Source: Lachnospiraceae bacterium
GTDB lineage: Bacteria; Bacillota; Clostridia; Lachnospirales; Lachnospiraceae
Length of the DNA stretch: 53,925 nt
Direction of reading: 5' to 3'
Assembly (NCBI GenBank): GCA_009911035.1
Contig: QXWO01000042.1
Location: forward strand, 1 to 53,925
The notes under the pieces are model-generated. The model was not told the origin of the DNA and did no database searches. It saw only the letters and a program-made list of their open reading frames with translations. The first letter of the stretch is position 1. The number at the start of each line of letters is the position of its first letter. Of the stretch, positions 43,960 to 53,834 are shown piece by piece. A program made the translations under genes and the position numbers.

Positions 43960-45429
43960 ATGCTGTACATAGGAGTTGACTTAGGAACCAGTGCGGTGAA
44001 GCTGCTGTTGATGGACGGGGAGGGGAAGATAGAGAAGATTGTGTCGAAAGAGTATCCCATCTTTTTTCCTAAGCCGGGATGGTCAGAGCAAAGGCCGGAG
44101 GACTGGTTTGAGCAGACTATGGAAGGAATTAGGGAACTGACTGCGGAGGTTGACAGGTCACAGGTGGCAGGCATCAGTTTCGGCGGGCAGATGCATGGCC
44201 TTGTGATTCTGGATGAGAAAGACGAGGTGATTCGTCCGGCTCTTTTGTGGAACGACGGCAGGACATACGAGGAGTGCGATTATTTAAACAAGGTGATTGG
44301 AAAAGAAAAGCTTTCCGAATATACGGCGAATATTTCTTTTACAGGCTTTACCGCGCCGAAGATTCTGTGGGTGAAAAATAAGGAGCCGGAAAACTTTGCG
44401 CGGATCTCAAAGATTATGCTGCCCAAGGATTATATTGCCTATAAGCTTACAGGCGTACATTGTACGGATATGTCTGACGCTTCCGGTACGCTGCTTTTAG
44501 ATGTGAAGAAGCGCAGGTGGTCAAAAGAGATGTGTGACATCTGCGGCATTACAGAGGAAATGCTTCCGAAACTTTTTGAAAGTTATGAGTGCGTGGGAAC
44601 GGTGAAGGAAGAAATTGCGGACCGGCTTGGCATACCTGCATCAGTAAAGGCGGCGGCCGGGGCCGGGGACAATGCGGCAGCAGCAGTGGGAACCGGAACT
44701 GTGGGAGAAGGGATGTGTAATATCTCTCTTGGTACCAGCGGCACGGTTTTTATTTCTTCTAAGAACTTCGGAGTAGACAAATTCAATGCCCTTCACGCAT
44801 TTGCCCATGCGGACGGAAATTATCATCTGATGGGGTGCATGTTAAGCGCGGCGTCCTGTAATAAATGGTGGATGGAAGATATTCTTGACACGGATGCATA
44901 CAGCGAGGAGCAGAAGAAAATTACGAAGCTGGGTGAAAATCATGTATTTTTCCTGCCTTATCTGATGGGTGAGCGTTCACCCCACAATGACCCTGATGCC
45001 AGAGGTACTTTTATCGGCATGACCATGGACACTTCCCGGGCAGACATGACGCAGGCTGTGCTGGAAGGGGTGGCCTTTGCCCTGCGGGATTCCCTGGAGG
45101 TTGCAAAGTCTCTGGGAATAAAGCTGGAGCGGACGAAAATCTGCGGCGGCGGGGCCAAAAGCCCATTATGGAAGAAAATGATTGCAAACATCATGAATCT
45201 GAAAGTGGATGTGATAGAAAGCGAAGAAGGACCTGCCTTGGGCGGCGCCATGCTGGCGGCAGTGGCATGCGGGGAATTTGAGAGCGTGGAGGCTGCCGCT
45301 GCCAAAATTGTAAAGATTGTGGAAACTCTGGAACCGGAGCAGGAACTTGTTGAAAAATATGAGGCAAGGTACCAGCAGTTCAGGGAGATTTACCCAGTGT
45401 GCAGACCGCTGTTTGAGAAGATCAGATAG
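43960..45429 (+). CDS. xylB: FGGY carbohydrate kinase, xylulokinase-like
   Basis: 489 residues, the usual xylulokinase length. Motifs include GVDLGTSAVKLLLMD, GQMHGLV and LWNDGRT, which are characteristic of D-xylulose kinases. It phosphorylates a ketopentose for entry into the pentose phosphate pathway. The start at 43960 follows GAGGAGG. Next to an L-fucose-isomerase-like protein it may act on a different ketose, so the symbol is tentative. Confidence 0.85.
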   Translation: MLYIGVDLGTSAVKLLLMDGEGKIEKIVSKEYPIFFPKPGWSEQRPEDWFEQTMEGIRELTAEVDRSQVAGISFGGQMHGLVILDEKDEVIRPALLWNDGRTYEECDYLNKVIGKEKLSEYTANISFTGFTAPKILWVKNKEPENFARISKIMLPKDYIAYKLTGVHCTDMSDASGTLLLDVKKRRWSKEMCDICGITEEMLPKLFESYECVGTVKEEIADRLGIPASVKAAAGAGDNAAAAVGTGTVGEGMCNISLGTSGTVFISSKNFGVDKFNALHAFAHADGNYHLMGCMLSAASCNKWWMEDILDTDAYSEEQKKITKLGENHVFFLPYLMGERSPHNDPDARGTFIGMTMDTSRADMTQAVLEGVAFALRDSLEVAKSLGIKLERTKICGGGAKSPLWKKMIANIMNLKVDVIESEEGPALGGAMLAAVACGEFESVEAAAAKIVKIVETLEPEQELVEKYEARYQQFREIYPVCRPLFEKIR

Positions 45430-45514
45430 ATCCCGGCTTACCGCCCCGGGGCGGGCGGCAACTGGCTGACTTAAGATATTGGGGATATGGGAAACCGTCA
45501 AAAAAGGAGGAAAA

Positions 45515-46132
45515 ATGAAAGTTTATAATGTAACGGATGAACGATTTAAAAAATATGGAAAAATAGTAAAAGGCATTGACTTCTCCGGTCTTGTGAAAGC
45601 TTTAGAGGAGAGCACCCCTCTCCCGGAAGGGGTGGCCTATGTTCCGGGACTTGACGTGCTGGAGGCGCTTCCGGTCATGAGGGAACTTGAGGATAAGACT
45701 TTTGGGGAGGCGGCAGTTCAGATTGGGTACTGTAACGGACACAATTCCATGATGAATGCGCTGGAATATCACAAAAGTTCAGAGGTCAATGTGATGGCAA
45801 CGGATGCCATTTTGATGCTGGGCAGGGAGCAGGATATCACCGATGATTTCACCTATGACACATCTCTTGCGGAGGCATTTTTCGTGCCTAAGGGAACTGC
45901 TGTGGAGATTTATGCAACAACCCTTCACTATGCACCCTGCGGAGTGGATGGGGAAGGCTTTAAAGTGGCAATCGTCCTTCCCAAAGGAACGAATTTAGCG
46001 CTTGATGAAAGCCATGCAGGAGGAGAGGACGGCCATCTGACGGCAAAGAATAAATGGCTTTTGGGGCATCCCCAGGGGGGACTGCCGGAGAAAAGCCCTA
46101 TGGGACTTGTTGGTGAAAATCTGAAAGTGTAA
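45515..46132 (+). CDS. DUF4867 cupin-like protein
   Basis: 205 residues resembling DUF4867, a cupin-like family related in fold to ureidoglycolate lyases. Segments such as GYCNGHNSMMNALEYHKSSEVNVM and the C-terminal WLLGHPQGG are family-like. No biochemical role is known to me. Position between kinase and isomerase suggests a sugar isomerase, epimerase or mutarotase-type step in the same pathway. The ATG at 45515 follows AAGGAGG. Confidence 0.75.
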   Translation: MKVYNVTDERFKKYGKIVKGIDFSGLVKALEESTPLPEGVAYVPGLDVLEALPVMRELEDKTFGEAAVQIGYCNGHNSMMNALEYHKSSEVNVMATDAILMLGREQDITDDFTYDTSLAEAFFVPKGTAVEIYATTLHYAPCGVDGEGFKVAIVLPKGTNLALDESHAGGEDGHLTAKNKWLLGHPQGGLPEKSPMGLVGENLKV

Positions 46133-46230
46133 GCAGTTGTAAGGGGACTGGACGCCATTAGTTCGCTGAAGAAACAGAGAAAAGAAAAGCATAATATTTA
46201 AAATAATTTAGTAAACAGGAGGATTTAAGC

Positions 46231-47715
46231 ATGAACAATTTACCAAAAGCCAAAATCGGAATTGTGGCAGTGAGCCGTGACTGTTTCCCGGAGGAGCTGT
46301 CTGTCAACAGAAGGAAAGCCTTGGTGGCGGCTTACAGGGCAAAGTATGGGGAGGCGGACATTTATGAATGTCCTGTCTGCATTGTGGAGAGTGAAATCCA
46401 TATGGTGCAAGCGTTAGAAGACGTTAAGGCAGCAGGCTGTAATGCCCTGTGCGTATATCTTGGCAACTTCGGGCCTGAAATTTCCGAGACACTGCTGGCA
46501 AAGCATTTTGACGGACCGGCCATATTTATTGCGGCGGCAGAGGAGACACAGAATGATTTAGTGGGCGGGCGCGGCGATGCGTACTGTGGGATGCTGAACG
46601 CAAGCTACAACTTAAAGCTGCGCAATATCAAAGCATATATTCCCGAATATCCCGTAGGCACGGCAGAGGAATGTGCTGACATGATTCATGAATTTGTGCC
46701 TATTGCAAGGGCGGTGGTAGGTTTAAAGAGCCTTAAGATTATCAGCTTTGGCCCCCGTCCTCTTAATTTCCTGGCCTGCAATGCGCCCATTAAGCAGCTT
46801 TACAATCTGGGAATAGAAATTGAGGAGAACTCTGAACTGGATTTGTTTGAGGCATTTAATAAGCACGAAGGTGATGAGAGAATCCCTGCCAAGGTGAAAG
46901 AAATGGAGGAGGAGCTTGGAGAAGGCAACCAGAAACCGGAGATCCTTTCCAAGCTTGCTCAATATGAGCTGACGCTGCTGGACTGGATCGAAGGCCATAA
47001 GGGCTACCGGGAATATGTTGCGATTGCCGGGAAATGCTGGCCTGCATTCCAGACCCAGTTCGGCTTTGTGCCCTGCTATGTGAACAGCCGCCTCACAGGC
47101 ATGGGGATTCCTGTTTCCTGCGAAGTGGATATTTACGGAACTTTAAGCGAATTCATCGGTGCAGCGGTGAGCAACGATGCGGTGACACTTCTTGACATTA
47201 ACAACACAGTGCCGGCAGATATGTATGAAGAAGCTATAAAAGGTAAGTTCAACTATACCCATAAGGATACTTTTATGGGATTCCACTGCGGAAATACTTG
47301 TTCAAGGAAACTGTCCTCATGCAGCATGAAGAATCAGATGATTATGGCAAGGTCTCTTCCTGTGGAGGTGACAAACGGCACCTTAGAGGGCGATATTGTA
47401 CCCGGCGATATTACATTCTACCGTCTCCAGTCTACCGCAGACTGTAAACTTAGGGGGTACATTGCACAGGGCGAGGTCCTTCCCGTGGCAACCAAGTCCT
47501 TCGGCGGCATCGGTGTATTTGCCATTCCTGAAATGGGAAGGTTTTACCGACACGTGCTGATTGAGGGCAATTATCCCCATCACGGCGCGGTTGTTTTCGG
47601 ACATTATGGAAAAGCATTGTTTGAAGTGTATAAATATATTGGCGTGGAACTGGATGAAATCGGCTTCAACCAGCCCAAAGGGATGCTTTACAAATCCGAA
47701 AATCCGTTTGCGTAA
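46231..47715 (+). CDS. L-fucose/L-arabinose isomerase family protein
   Basis: 494 residues of the L-fucose isomerase superfamily, which interconverts aldoses and ketoses with a divalent metal. The conserved acidic residues in SCEVDIYG and the late HHGAVVFGHYG segment (metal-site histidine) are present. It probably supplies the ketose used by the FGGY kinase. The exact sugar (D-arabinose, L-fucose, xylose or another) cannot be fixed. AGGAGG precedes the ATG. Confidence 0.85.
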   Translation: MNNLPKAKIGIVAVSRDCFPEELSVNRRKALVAAYRAKYGEADIYECPVCIVESEIHMVQALEDVKAAGCNALCVYLGNFGPEISETLLAKHFDGPAIFIAAAEETQNDLVGGRGDAYCGMLNASYNLKLRNIKAYIPEYPVGTAEECADMIHEFVPIARAVVGLKSLKIISFGPRPLNFLACNAPIKQLYNLGIEIEENSELDLFEAFNKHEGDERIPAKVKEMEEELGEGNQKPEILSKLAQYELTLLDWIEGHKGYREYVAIAGKCWPAFQTQFGFVPCYVNSRLTGMGIPVSCEVDIYGTLSEFIGAAVSNDAVTLLDINNTVPADMYEEAIKGKFNYTHKDTFMGFHCGNTCSRKLSSCSMKNQMIMARSLPVEVTNGTLEGDIVPGDITFYRLQSTADCKLRGYIAQGEVLPVATKSFGGIGVFAIPEMGRFYRHVLIEGNYPHHGAVVFGHYGKALFEVYKYIGVELDEIGFNQPKGMLYKSENPFA

Positions 47716-47762
47716 ATTTTCGTACTGCAGATCCGGGCAGAGCAGATGACGGATAGAAGAAG

Positions 47763-47907
47763 CCGGATGGGTGGGAGCTTGGCAGCTTGTGAAATAAGCA
47801 TCAAACAAAGAAAAGAATCCGGTCTTTTTTGGATATATTGATACTGGTATTTTAATGCCTGTGTGAGTATACTACTAGATTGTATGTATAAACACACAGG
47901 CATTTTC
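47763..47907. terminator. Terminator-like structures after the isomerase gene
   Basis: The 290-base gap to the next gene holds CCGGAT/ATCCGG (long loop) followed by CTTTTTT. It also holds a perfect 12-bp stem (47854-47865 with 47893-47904) followed by TTTT, with a 27-base loop containing TATAC and GTATGTATA. One or both end the isomerase transcript, or the second acts in the MATE leader. Confidence 0.6.
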
Positions 47908-48005
47908 CGGCCTGTAGCCGGGAAGGTCTGGACGGCTCTGCCAACAGACAGGAGCGTACAGGGGACGGAATAAATTGAGAATTGCGCTCCGGGGAGGATG
48001 AAAAA

Positions 48006-49361
48006 ATGGCTAAAGATTTGACAAAGGATATGACGGTTGGGTCACCCATGAAGCTGATCTTGGGGTTTTCTATACCGCTGCTTCTGGGCTTTTTGTTCCA
48101 GCAGTTTTACAGTGTGGTGGATACCATTATTGTAGGACGTTTTCTGGGTATGAATGCGCTGGCCGGAGTGGGCGTTACCGGGTCGGTCAACTTTATGATC
48201 GTGGGATTCTGTATGGGCGTGTGCAGCGGCTTTGCCATCCCTGTGGCCCATAAATTCGGGGCAAAGGATTATGCAGGAATGCGTCAGGTCATTGCAAACA
48301 GCGCATGGCTGGCACTTCTTTTTTCAGTGCTGATGACGGTAATTGTGGTACTGTTGTGCAGAAATATCCTGACCTGGATGAAGACCCCAGAGGATATTTT
48401 TGATGACGCCTACATATACATTGTAATTATTTTTATAGGGATTCCTGCCACCTATTTTTATAATATACTTTCCGGTATTATCCGTTCCATGGGAGACAGC
48501 AGGACACCTTTGTATTTCCTCACCCTGTCCTCTTTTCTGAACATCGGGCTGGATCTATTGTGCATCCTGACCTTTCAGATGGGGGTTGCCGGAGCGGCAT
48601 TGGCTACGGTGGTGTCCCAGGTGATTTCGGGGATGTTGTGTTTCTTTTATATGGTAAAAAAATTTCCGGTGCTGCATCTTACGAAGGAGGACTGGAAGAT
48701 TAATTTTTCTCATATGAAAACGCTGTGCGGAATGGGAATTCCCATGGGCCTGCAGTACTCCATTACAGCCATCGGTTCTGTAATATTGCAGACATCGGTG
48801 AATACCCTTGGCTCTGTTGCAGTTGCTTCCATCACTGCTGCCAATAAAGTGGGAACTTTTTTCTGCTGTCCTTTTGAGGCCATGGGTTCCACTATGGCTA
48901 CTTATGGGGGACAGAATGTAGGGGCAAAAAAACTGGACCGCCTGGGCGAGGGGCTTAAGAAATGTATTCTGCTGGGCGTGATCTATTCTCTGGCAGCATT
49001 TGTGATCATGTATTTCTTCGGAACGGATCTGGCGGCGCTGTTCGTGGATTCGTCCGGGGAAGAGATGCTTGCCAATGCCAGACTGTCCCTGATTATCAAC
49101 AGTGCCTTTTTTATCCCTCTGGCCCTTGTCAATATCATCCGGTTTATGATACAGGGCATGGGATTCAGCACCTTTGCCATTCTGGCAGGGGTTCTGGAAA
49201 TGATAGCAAGGACACTGGCAGGCCTGGTGCTGGTGCCGGAGTTTGGCTATCTGGGGGCCTGTGCAGCCAGCCCCCTTGCGTGGATTTTTGCAGATGCTTT
49301 CCTGATACCGGCCTATATACATGTGCGCCGTAAACTGCAGAAAATGATGGGGGAGGATTAG
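48006..49361 (+). CDS. MATE-family efflux transporter (NorM-like)
   Basis: 451 residues with about twelve hydrophobic segments. It is the third MATE gene in the window and differs from the other two. The start at 48006 follows GGGGAGG. No linked regulator is seen. The substrate is unknown. Confidence 0.88.
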   Translation: MAKDLTKDMTVGSPMKLILGFSIPLLLGFLFQQFYSVVDTIIVGRFLGMNALAGVGVTGSVNFMIVGFCMGVCSGFAIPVAHKFGAKDYAGMRQVIANSAWLALLFSVLMTVIVVLLCRNILTWMKTPEDIFDDAYIYIVIIFIGIPATYFYNILSGIIRSMGDSRTPLYFLTLSSFLNIGLDLLCILTFQMGVAGAALATVVSQVISGMLCFFYMVKKFPVLHLTKEDWKINFSHMKTLCGMGIPMGLQYSITAIGSVILQTSVNTLGSVAVASITAANKVGTFFCCPFEAMGSTMATYGGQNVGAKKLDRLGEGLKKCILLGVIYSLAAFVIMYFFGTDLAALFVDSSGEEMLANARLSLIINSAFFIPLALVNIIRFMIQGMGFSTFAILAGVLEMIARTLAGLVLVPEFGYLGACAASPLAWIFADAFLIPAYIHVRRKLQKMMGED

Positions 49362-49373
49362 TACTACAGCGTT

Positions 49374-51284
49374 TTAAGTGCGGGATGCAAGTTTATTGAC
49401 TTTGCGGTCGTAGGTGAGGATGCCGTTCACTTCTTCTTCCACATCGGAAACCTGTGTGAAGACGGCGGCGCTTAGTCCCTGCTTCTTAAGCGGGAGCAGG
49501 GATTTTTGGATAAGGCTCCGGTAAGCTCTCTGGAATCCCTTTATTGTCTCAAAGCGTTTGTAGCCAAAGATCCGCTCTACGCTGGAATGGCCTTTGACGT
49601 GGCAGGCGAAGCCGCCGTATTCGGATAGGAAGAAGGCCCGGTCTGCCCATTTCTTTACGGGGACTGTCAAGGGGCGGAAGTAGTTGTGGACACTGATAAA
49701 GTCTCCGCAATTCTGGTCAAACCAGCCGCTGGCAGAATCAATCAGGCGGTCAGGGTCTTTCTTCTTTATCATTCGGGTGATCCGGGCAGTGTCAAACTGC
49801 CCCCATCCTTCGTTGAAGGGGACCCAGATGGCGATGGAGGGGAAGAATTTTAAATGGCTGACGGTTTCCATACATTCTTTTTCCCATTGTTTTCTTGCCC
49901 TCTTGTCCTTCCGGGAGAGGAGAGCATAGTGGGAGTCTTTCAGGTGGGCAGCAAGGGAAGGAAAGAGGGTGGGAAGGTAACTGATGACGGGCATGTGGTA
50001 GCGGCTTCCCCCATTGACCATGTCCTGACAGACGATCATTCCCAGCCTGTCGCAATGATAATACCATCTTGCATTTTCCACTTTGATGTGTTTACGCAGC
50101 ATATTGTAGCCCAGGGATTTCATGACAGTAATGTCATAAATCAAAGCTTCATCGGACGGGGCAGTGTAAAGGCCGTCCGGCCAGTACCCCTGATCCAGTG
50201 CGCCCATCAGGAAACAGGGGTTATGGTTAAGACAAAATACAGGGACAAGGCTGGCTTTCGGGTCAGCCTTGTCTTTAGCATTGACATAAAGGCGTTTGGC
50301 AAAGCCTGGTATCTGCAGCTTAACATAAGGGGCTTGCTTTTGCGGGTCTGTCTGCAGGGGACGGTGCTCAATGGTAAAAATGCGCATGGCAAAATAGCTC
50401 TGTACCGTATCTTTTCCCAGGGTGATAGTCACAGGGTATAGGAAAGGGCTCTCCGGACTCCAGCTATGGAAATGTTCCTCCGGGATGGTGAAGGAAAGGG
50501 CAGTCCTGCTGCTGTTATGGAAGGATGCAGTCCGGTGCAGGATGGGCTGGCTGTCTGCATAGACGGACAGGGAAAGGGCCGGGGAATCGTTTCCGGCGGC
50601 TGCGGTAATATGGGCAGTGACCCGGCGGGCATCATAGTCTGTCTCAAACCACACATTTTCTATGTGGGAGGTGGGAACCTGTTCCAGCCATACGCTCTGC
50701 CAGATACCGCTCTGGGCAGTGTAAAAGATGCCGCCCCGCGTAAGAGACTGCTTTCCCCTTGCCTGACTTTCCAGATGGGTCACATCACGCACTTTTACGG
50801 CAAGCTCGTTTTCCCCGTCTTTCATATAAGGGGTGATGTCAGCATGGAAAGGCAGGTAGCCTCCCCGATGAGAAGTGACACATATGTCATTAATATAGAC
50901 ATGGGCTTCATAGTCCACTGCACCGAAGTGCAGAATAAGACGTGTGCCGCAGTTATCAGACAGATCCAGAGGGGGAAGGGTTTTCCTGTACCACAGGAAC
51001 TGGGAGGGCAGAAGCTGCCTGCCGACACCGGAGAGGGTGCATTCGGGCGAAAAGGGGACTAAAATAGTTCCGTCGAATTTTGATGGAAAAGAACCGGAGG
51101 AAGTGACGGCATAATCCCAATATCCATTTAAAGATATAAAAGATTCCCGCTGCATCTGGGGCCTTGGGTATTCCGGCAGCGGGCAGAGGGGGTCAATGTT
51201 TTCTCCCCAGACAGTGGTAAGGGGCGTGAGATGGTCTTCTTCGTGGGGTTTAATGATACTTTTGGCAGCGTCTTTAAAATTCAT
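49374..51284 (-). CDS. GH2 family glycoside hydrolase
   Basis: 636 residues, beta-galactosidase/beta-glucuronidase superfamily. An N-terminal jelly-roll (LNGYWDYAV, GGYLPFHADIT) and an immunoglobulin-like domain precede the TIM barrel. The acid/base is Glu492 in VPFNEGWGQFD and the nucleophile Glu555 in FLSEYGGF. LDQGYWPDGLY marks a subgroup common in Clostridia. There is no signal peptide, so it acts inside the cell on an imported beta-glycoside. An AAAAGGAG site precedes the ATG. It is transcribed alone, convergent with the MATE gene. Confidence 0.88.
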   Translation of the reverse strand: MNFKDAAKSIIKPHEEDHLTPLTTVWGENIDPLCPLPEYPRPQMQRESFISLNGYWDYAVTSSGSFPSKFDGTILVPFSPECTLSGVGRQLLPSQFLWYRKTLPPLDLSDNCGTRLILHFGAVDYEAHVYINDICVTSHRGGYLPFHADITPYMKDGENELAVKVRDVTHLESQARGKQSLTRGGIFYTAQSGIWQSVWLEQVPTSHIENVWFETDYDARRVTAHITAAAGNDSPALSLSVYADSQPILHRTASFHNSSRTALSFTIPEEHFHSWSPESPFLYPVTITLGKDTVQSYFAMRIFTIEHRPLQTDPQKQAPYVKLQIPGFAKRLYVNAKDKADPKASLVPVFCLNHNPCFLMGALDQGYWPDGLYTAPSDEALIYDITVMKSLGYNMLRKHIKVENARWYYHCDRLGMIVCQDMVNGGSRYHMPVISYLPTLFPSLAAHLKDSHYALLSRKDKRARKQWEKECMETVSHLKFFPSIAIWVPFNEGWGQFDTARITRMIKKKDPDRLIDSASGWFDQNCGDFISVHNYFRPLTVPVKKWADRAFFLSEYGGFACHVKGHSSVERIFGYKRFETIKGFQRAYRSLIQKSLLPLKKQGLSAAVFTQVSDVEEEVNGILTYDRKVNKLASRT

Positions 51285-51500
51285 GGATTCTCCTTTTATT
51301 GAGGGTGGAAATTAATGTAAATTTGTAATATTATTTTATCATATCAAATGGGGTTCGTTAACCATTATTTCAGCGCTGTTAAAGATAAAGTTTCAGGCCC
51401 CTTTTTTGGCTTCTGGGGTAATTTGGGACATGGCTGCTTTGGCGGCTTTAGAACCTGCAGCGCGGCAGGGGTGGAAAATAAAGGAAAGACAGGAAGAAAA
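51285..51500. other. Intergenic region between GH2 and ylmH
   Basis: It should hold divergent promoters. On the minus strand TTAACG and TAAAAT lie 17 bases apart in the AT-rich part (about 51330-51360). An open frame upstream of ylmH starts at 51348 but has no ribosome site until 51490. No other structure is evident. Confidence 0.4.
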
Positions 51501-52271
51501 ATGGAAACAAATGAGTTATTAAAGAAGAGATTCCGGGAACTTGCCCGGAAGAGTTACGAGAATAATCACTATACCTTTACAGGATTTTTGGGTATGGCTG
51601 ACATGGCATGTTTTTATGAGCTGGAGAGGGAGCTGGCCTTTGCGTCTTATAAGGTGTGGGGCGGAAGTGAAATGTGTGAACGTGTGATGGTACGTTTTGG
51701 AAATGAGGAAGAACTGGGGTTTGAGGAGGGGTTTCCCATTGCCTGTATCATGGTAAGGCCGCTGGCGGCCAAATTTGCCGATACCCTTACCCACAGGGAC
51801 TTTTTGGGTGCGGTCGTAAGCCTTGGGATCGAGAGAAGCACTCTGGGGGATATTCTGGTTGTGGATAATAAAGGTTACATATTCTGCCTGGAAAGTATGG
51901 CGGATTTTATTATAGAAAATCTGACCAGAGTGAGACATACTTCTGTCCTGTGCCGACGCACAAAGGAGATACCGGAGACTGTATGCGGGGATCGGCAGGA
52001 GATAAGGATTCAGGTTTCTTCTGAACGGATAGACGGGGTGCTGGCAAAGGCCTTCGGATTGTCCCGCAGTGAGGTTTCCTCCCTTTTTGGGCAGAAAAAG
52101 GTGTTTGTGGACGGAAGAATCTGCGAGAACAGCAGCCGCACACTAAAAGGCGGCGAAAAGGTAAGCGCCAGAGGCTTTGGGAAGTTTGAGTATATGGGGC
52201 AGCAGAATTTAAGTAAAAAGGGAAAAATCAATGCGGTGATTTTAATGTACGGAAAAAAAGGAGGAATTTGA
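51501..52271 (+). CDS. ylmH: YlmH-like RNA-binding protein with S4 domain
   Basis: 256 residues. The N-terminal and middle part matches YlmH proteins, and the C-terminal S4 domain (RIDGVLAKAFGLSRSEVSSL, KVFVDGR) binds RNA. Firmicute YlmH has been linked to ribosome quality control. The start at 51501 follows AGGAAG. It is next to the AEC gene, not to the usual division genes. Confidence 0.85.
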   Translation: METNELLKKRFRELARKSYENNHYTFTGFLGMADMACFYELERELAFASYKVWGGSEMCERVMVRFGNEEELGFEEGFPIACIMVRPLAAKFADTLTHRDFLGAVVSLGIERSTLGDILVVDNKGYIFCLESMADFIIENLTRVRHTSVLCRRTKEIPETVCGDRQEIRIQVSSERIDGVLAKAFGLSRSEVSSLFGQKKVFVDGRICENSSRTLKGGEKVSARGFGKFEYMGQQNLSKKGKINAVILMYGKKGGI

Positions 52272-52272
52272 A

Positions 52273-53193
52273 ATGCTGATGTTACAACAGATGGTGGTGC
52301 TTTTTATTTTGATGGGGATTGGATTCGTGTGTAGTAAAAAGGCCGTCATCACAGATGAAGTGGGGAAAAAGCTTTCCACCATTGTGGTCAATGTCGCCAA
52401 TCCGGCCCTGATACTGACGGGATGCATGGGGGAGGAGAAAATCCAGGGACAGGAGCTTCTGATCACAGCCGCCGTGATGCTGGCAGTGTATGCGGCGTTA
52501 CTGCTTCTGGCGCAGCTTCTGCCCGGACTTTTACGGGTAGGAAAAAAAAGCTGTGGGACTTACAAGGCTATGACTGTATTTTCCAATATAGGGTTCATGG
52601 GATTTCCGGTGGTTTCTGCTTTATATGGAAGCGGTGCCCTGCTCTATGCCGCCCTTTTTATGATTCCCTATAACATTCTGATTTATACCTATGGTGTGTC
52701 GGCAATGGCAGTAAAAGAAGATTCCCCAGGCCAAAAAGGCGGCGTTTCCTTTGGCAGGATATTCAATATCGGTGTAATTGCCTGCATTCTGACAATCATT
52801 ATCTATCTTCTGGGCCTTCCCATTCCCGAATTTATCAAAACGACAGTGACACAGCTAAGCAATCTGACCGCCCCCTTGAGCATGATGATTATCGGCGCTT
52901 CTCTTGCATCTTTAAATTTAAAGGAATTGTTTATGGACGGAAAGCTTCTGGTATTTTCCTTTATAAAACTGGTGGTTATCCCGGTTGCCGGGGTGCTGCT
53001 TATCAGGCAGTTTGTGAGCAGTGAAGTGATCTGCGGCGTATGCATGGTGATGCTGGCTACCCCGGTAGGGAGCATGACGGCCATGCTGGCACAGCAGTAT
53101 GAGGGGGATTATGAGATGGCGTCAAAGGGAGTGGCGCTGACTACGGTTCTTTCGGTGGTGACTATGCCTCTGGTGGCGTGGGTGGTTATGTAA
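52273..53193 (+). CDS. AEC (auxin efflux carrier)-family transporter
   Basis: 306 residues with about ten hydrophobic segments in two halves, including VNVANPALIL and FSNIGFMGFPV near the cross-over. Bacterial members move organic acids or amino acids, usually malate or malonate. The AAAGGAGG site lies within the end of ylmH, so translation is coupled. The substrate is unknown. Confidence 0.85.
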   Translation: MLMLQQMVVLFILMGIGFVCSKKAVITDEVGKKLSTIVVNVANPALILTGCMGEEKIQGQELLITAAVMLAVYAALLLLAQLLPGLLRVGKKSCGTYKAMTVFSNIGFMGFPVVSALYGSGALLYAALFMIPYNILIYTYGVSAMAVKEDSPGQKGGVSFGRIFNIGVIACILTIIIYLLGLPIPEFIKTTVTQLSNLTAPLSMMIIGASLASLNLKELFMDGKLLVFSFIKLVVIPVAGVLLIRQFVSSEVICGVCMVMLATPVGSMTAMLAQQYEGDYEMASKGVALTTVLSVVTMPLVAWVVM

Positions 53194-53203
53194 GTAAAAT
53201 GTA

Positions 53204-53245
53204 TACCCCAAAATCCCATCTTATAAAAGACGGGATTTTGGGGTA
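53204..53245. terminator. Bidirectional terminator between AEC and toxin-antitoxin genes
   Basis: A perfect 14-bp stem (53204-53217 with 53232-53245) lies between convergent genes, with an ATTTTAC stretch after it on the minus strand. Confidence 0.8.
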
Positions 53246-53273
53246 GTGATCTATAATAAAATCAAATGTTATA

Positions 53274-53501
53274 TTATGCTGCCTTTCCATAGTCGATGAT
53301 TGCGATTTCCTGCATCATTTTCTTAGCCTGTTCCACAATCTCATCCAACCGTTTGACGACATCAGCTGTATAGATAGTTTCATTACATTCCGTGCATTTA
53401 TAACAGGGAACGTTCCTCACAATTACAAGGCAGTTTCCTAAGTCTGTAACATCCGTTGTATATCCCTTATCGGCATTTGCCCCACATTCCATACACAACA
53501 T
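53274..53501 (-). CDS. YgiT/MqsA-type zinc-finger antitoxin
   Basis: 75 residues. Two Cys-x2-Cys motifs (CMEC near residue 3-6, CTEC near 36-39) form the zinc finger of the MqsA/YgiT N-terminal domain. A helical tail follows, but there is no helix-turn-helix domain. The start at 53501 follows GGAG, four bases after the upstream toxin stop. It should bind and neutralise the DUF4258 protein. Confidence 0.85.
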   Translation of the reverse strand: MLCMECGANADKGYTTDVTDLGNCLVIVRNVPCYKCTECNETIYTADVVKRLDEIVEQAKKMMQEIAIIDYGKAA

Positions 53502-53505
53502 ACCA

Positions 53506-53817
53506 TCAACGCTCCTTTCTGGTCTTAAAATCATCTTCCCATTGCTCATTGTCAGGGAAATACGCTGTTATCAAATATATAAATTCTCTATCTCTGCTTA
53601 TCACTAAATGCATAGGTCTGTCTTCCATAGACTTCCCAAGTATCATGCAGCTGGGTAAAGGTTTATCGTCTGCATATTCTTTTATGATTTCTCCATTACT
53701 AATCGCCATTATAATATCATTCATGTGTATCCCACGTTCTTTCAGCCTTATTCGGGTATGTTTGGTAACGGCAATCTTATCAAGGCTGTTTAATGCCCGA
53801 TATTCTTCAATATTCAC
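53506..53817 (-). CDS. DUF4258 toxin candidate
   Basis: 103 residues of DUF4258, a family often paired with YgiT-type antitoxins and fold-related to RelE-like nucleases. Features include TKHTRIRLKERGI and PMHLVISRD. It starts with GTG after AGAGGTGAT. Toxin comes first and antitoxin second in the operon, four bases apart. Activity is inferred from the pairing. Confidence 0.75.
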   Translation of the reverse strand: MNIEEYRALNSLDKIAVTKHTRIRLKERGIHMNDIIMAISNGEIIKEYADDKPLPSCMILGKSMEDRPMHLVISRDREFIYLITAYFPDNEQWEDDFKTRKER

Positions 53818-53834
53818 TTAAATATCACCTCTTT

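Noticed and set aside
50466-51062. Plus-strand frame opposite the GH2 gene
   Set aside because: Antisense shadow; the minus strand encodes a complete GH2 enzyme with both catalytic glutamates.
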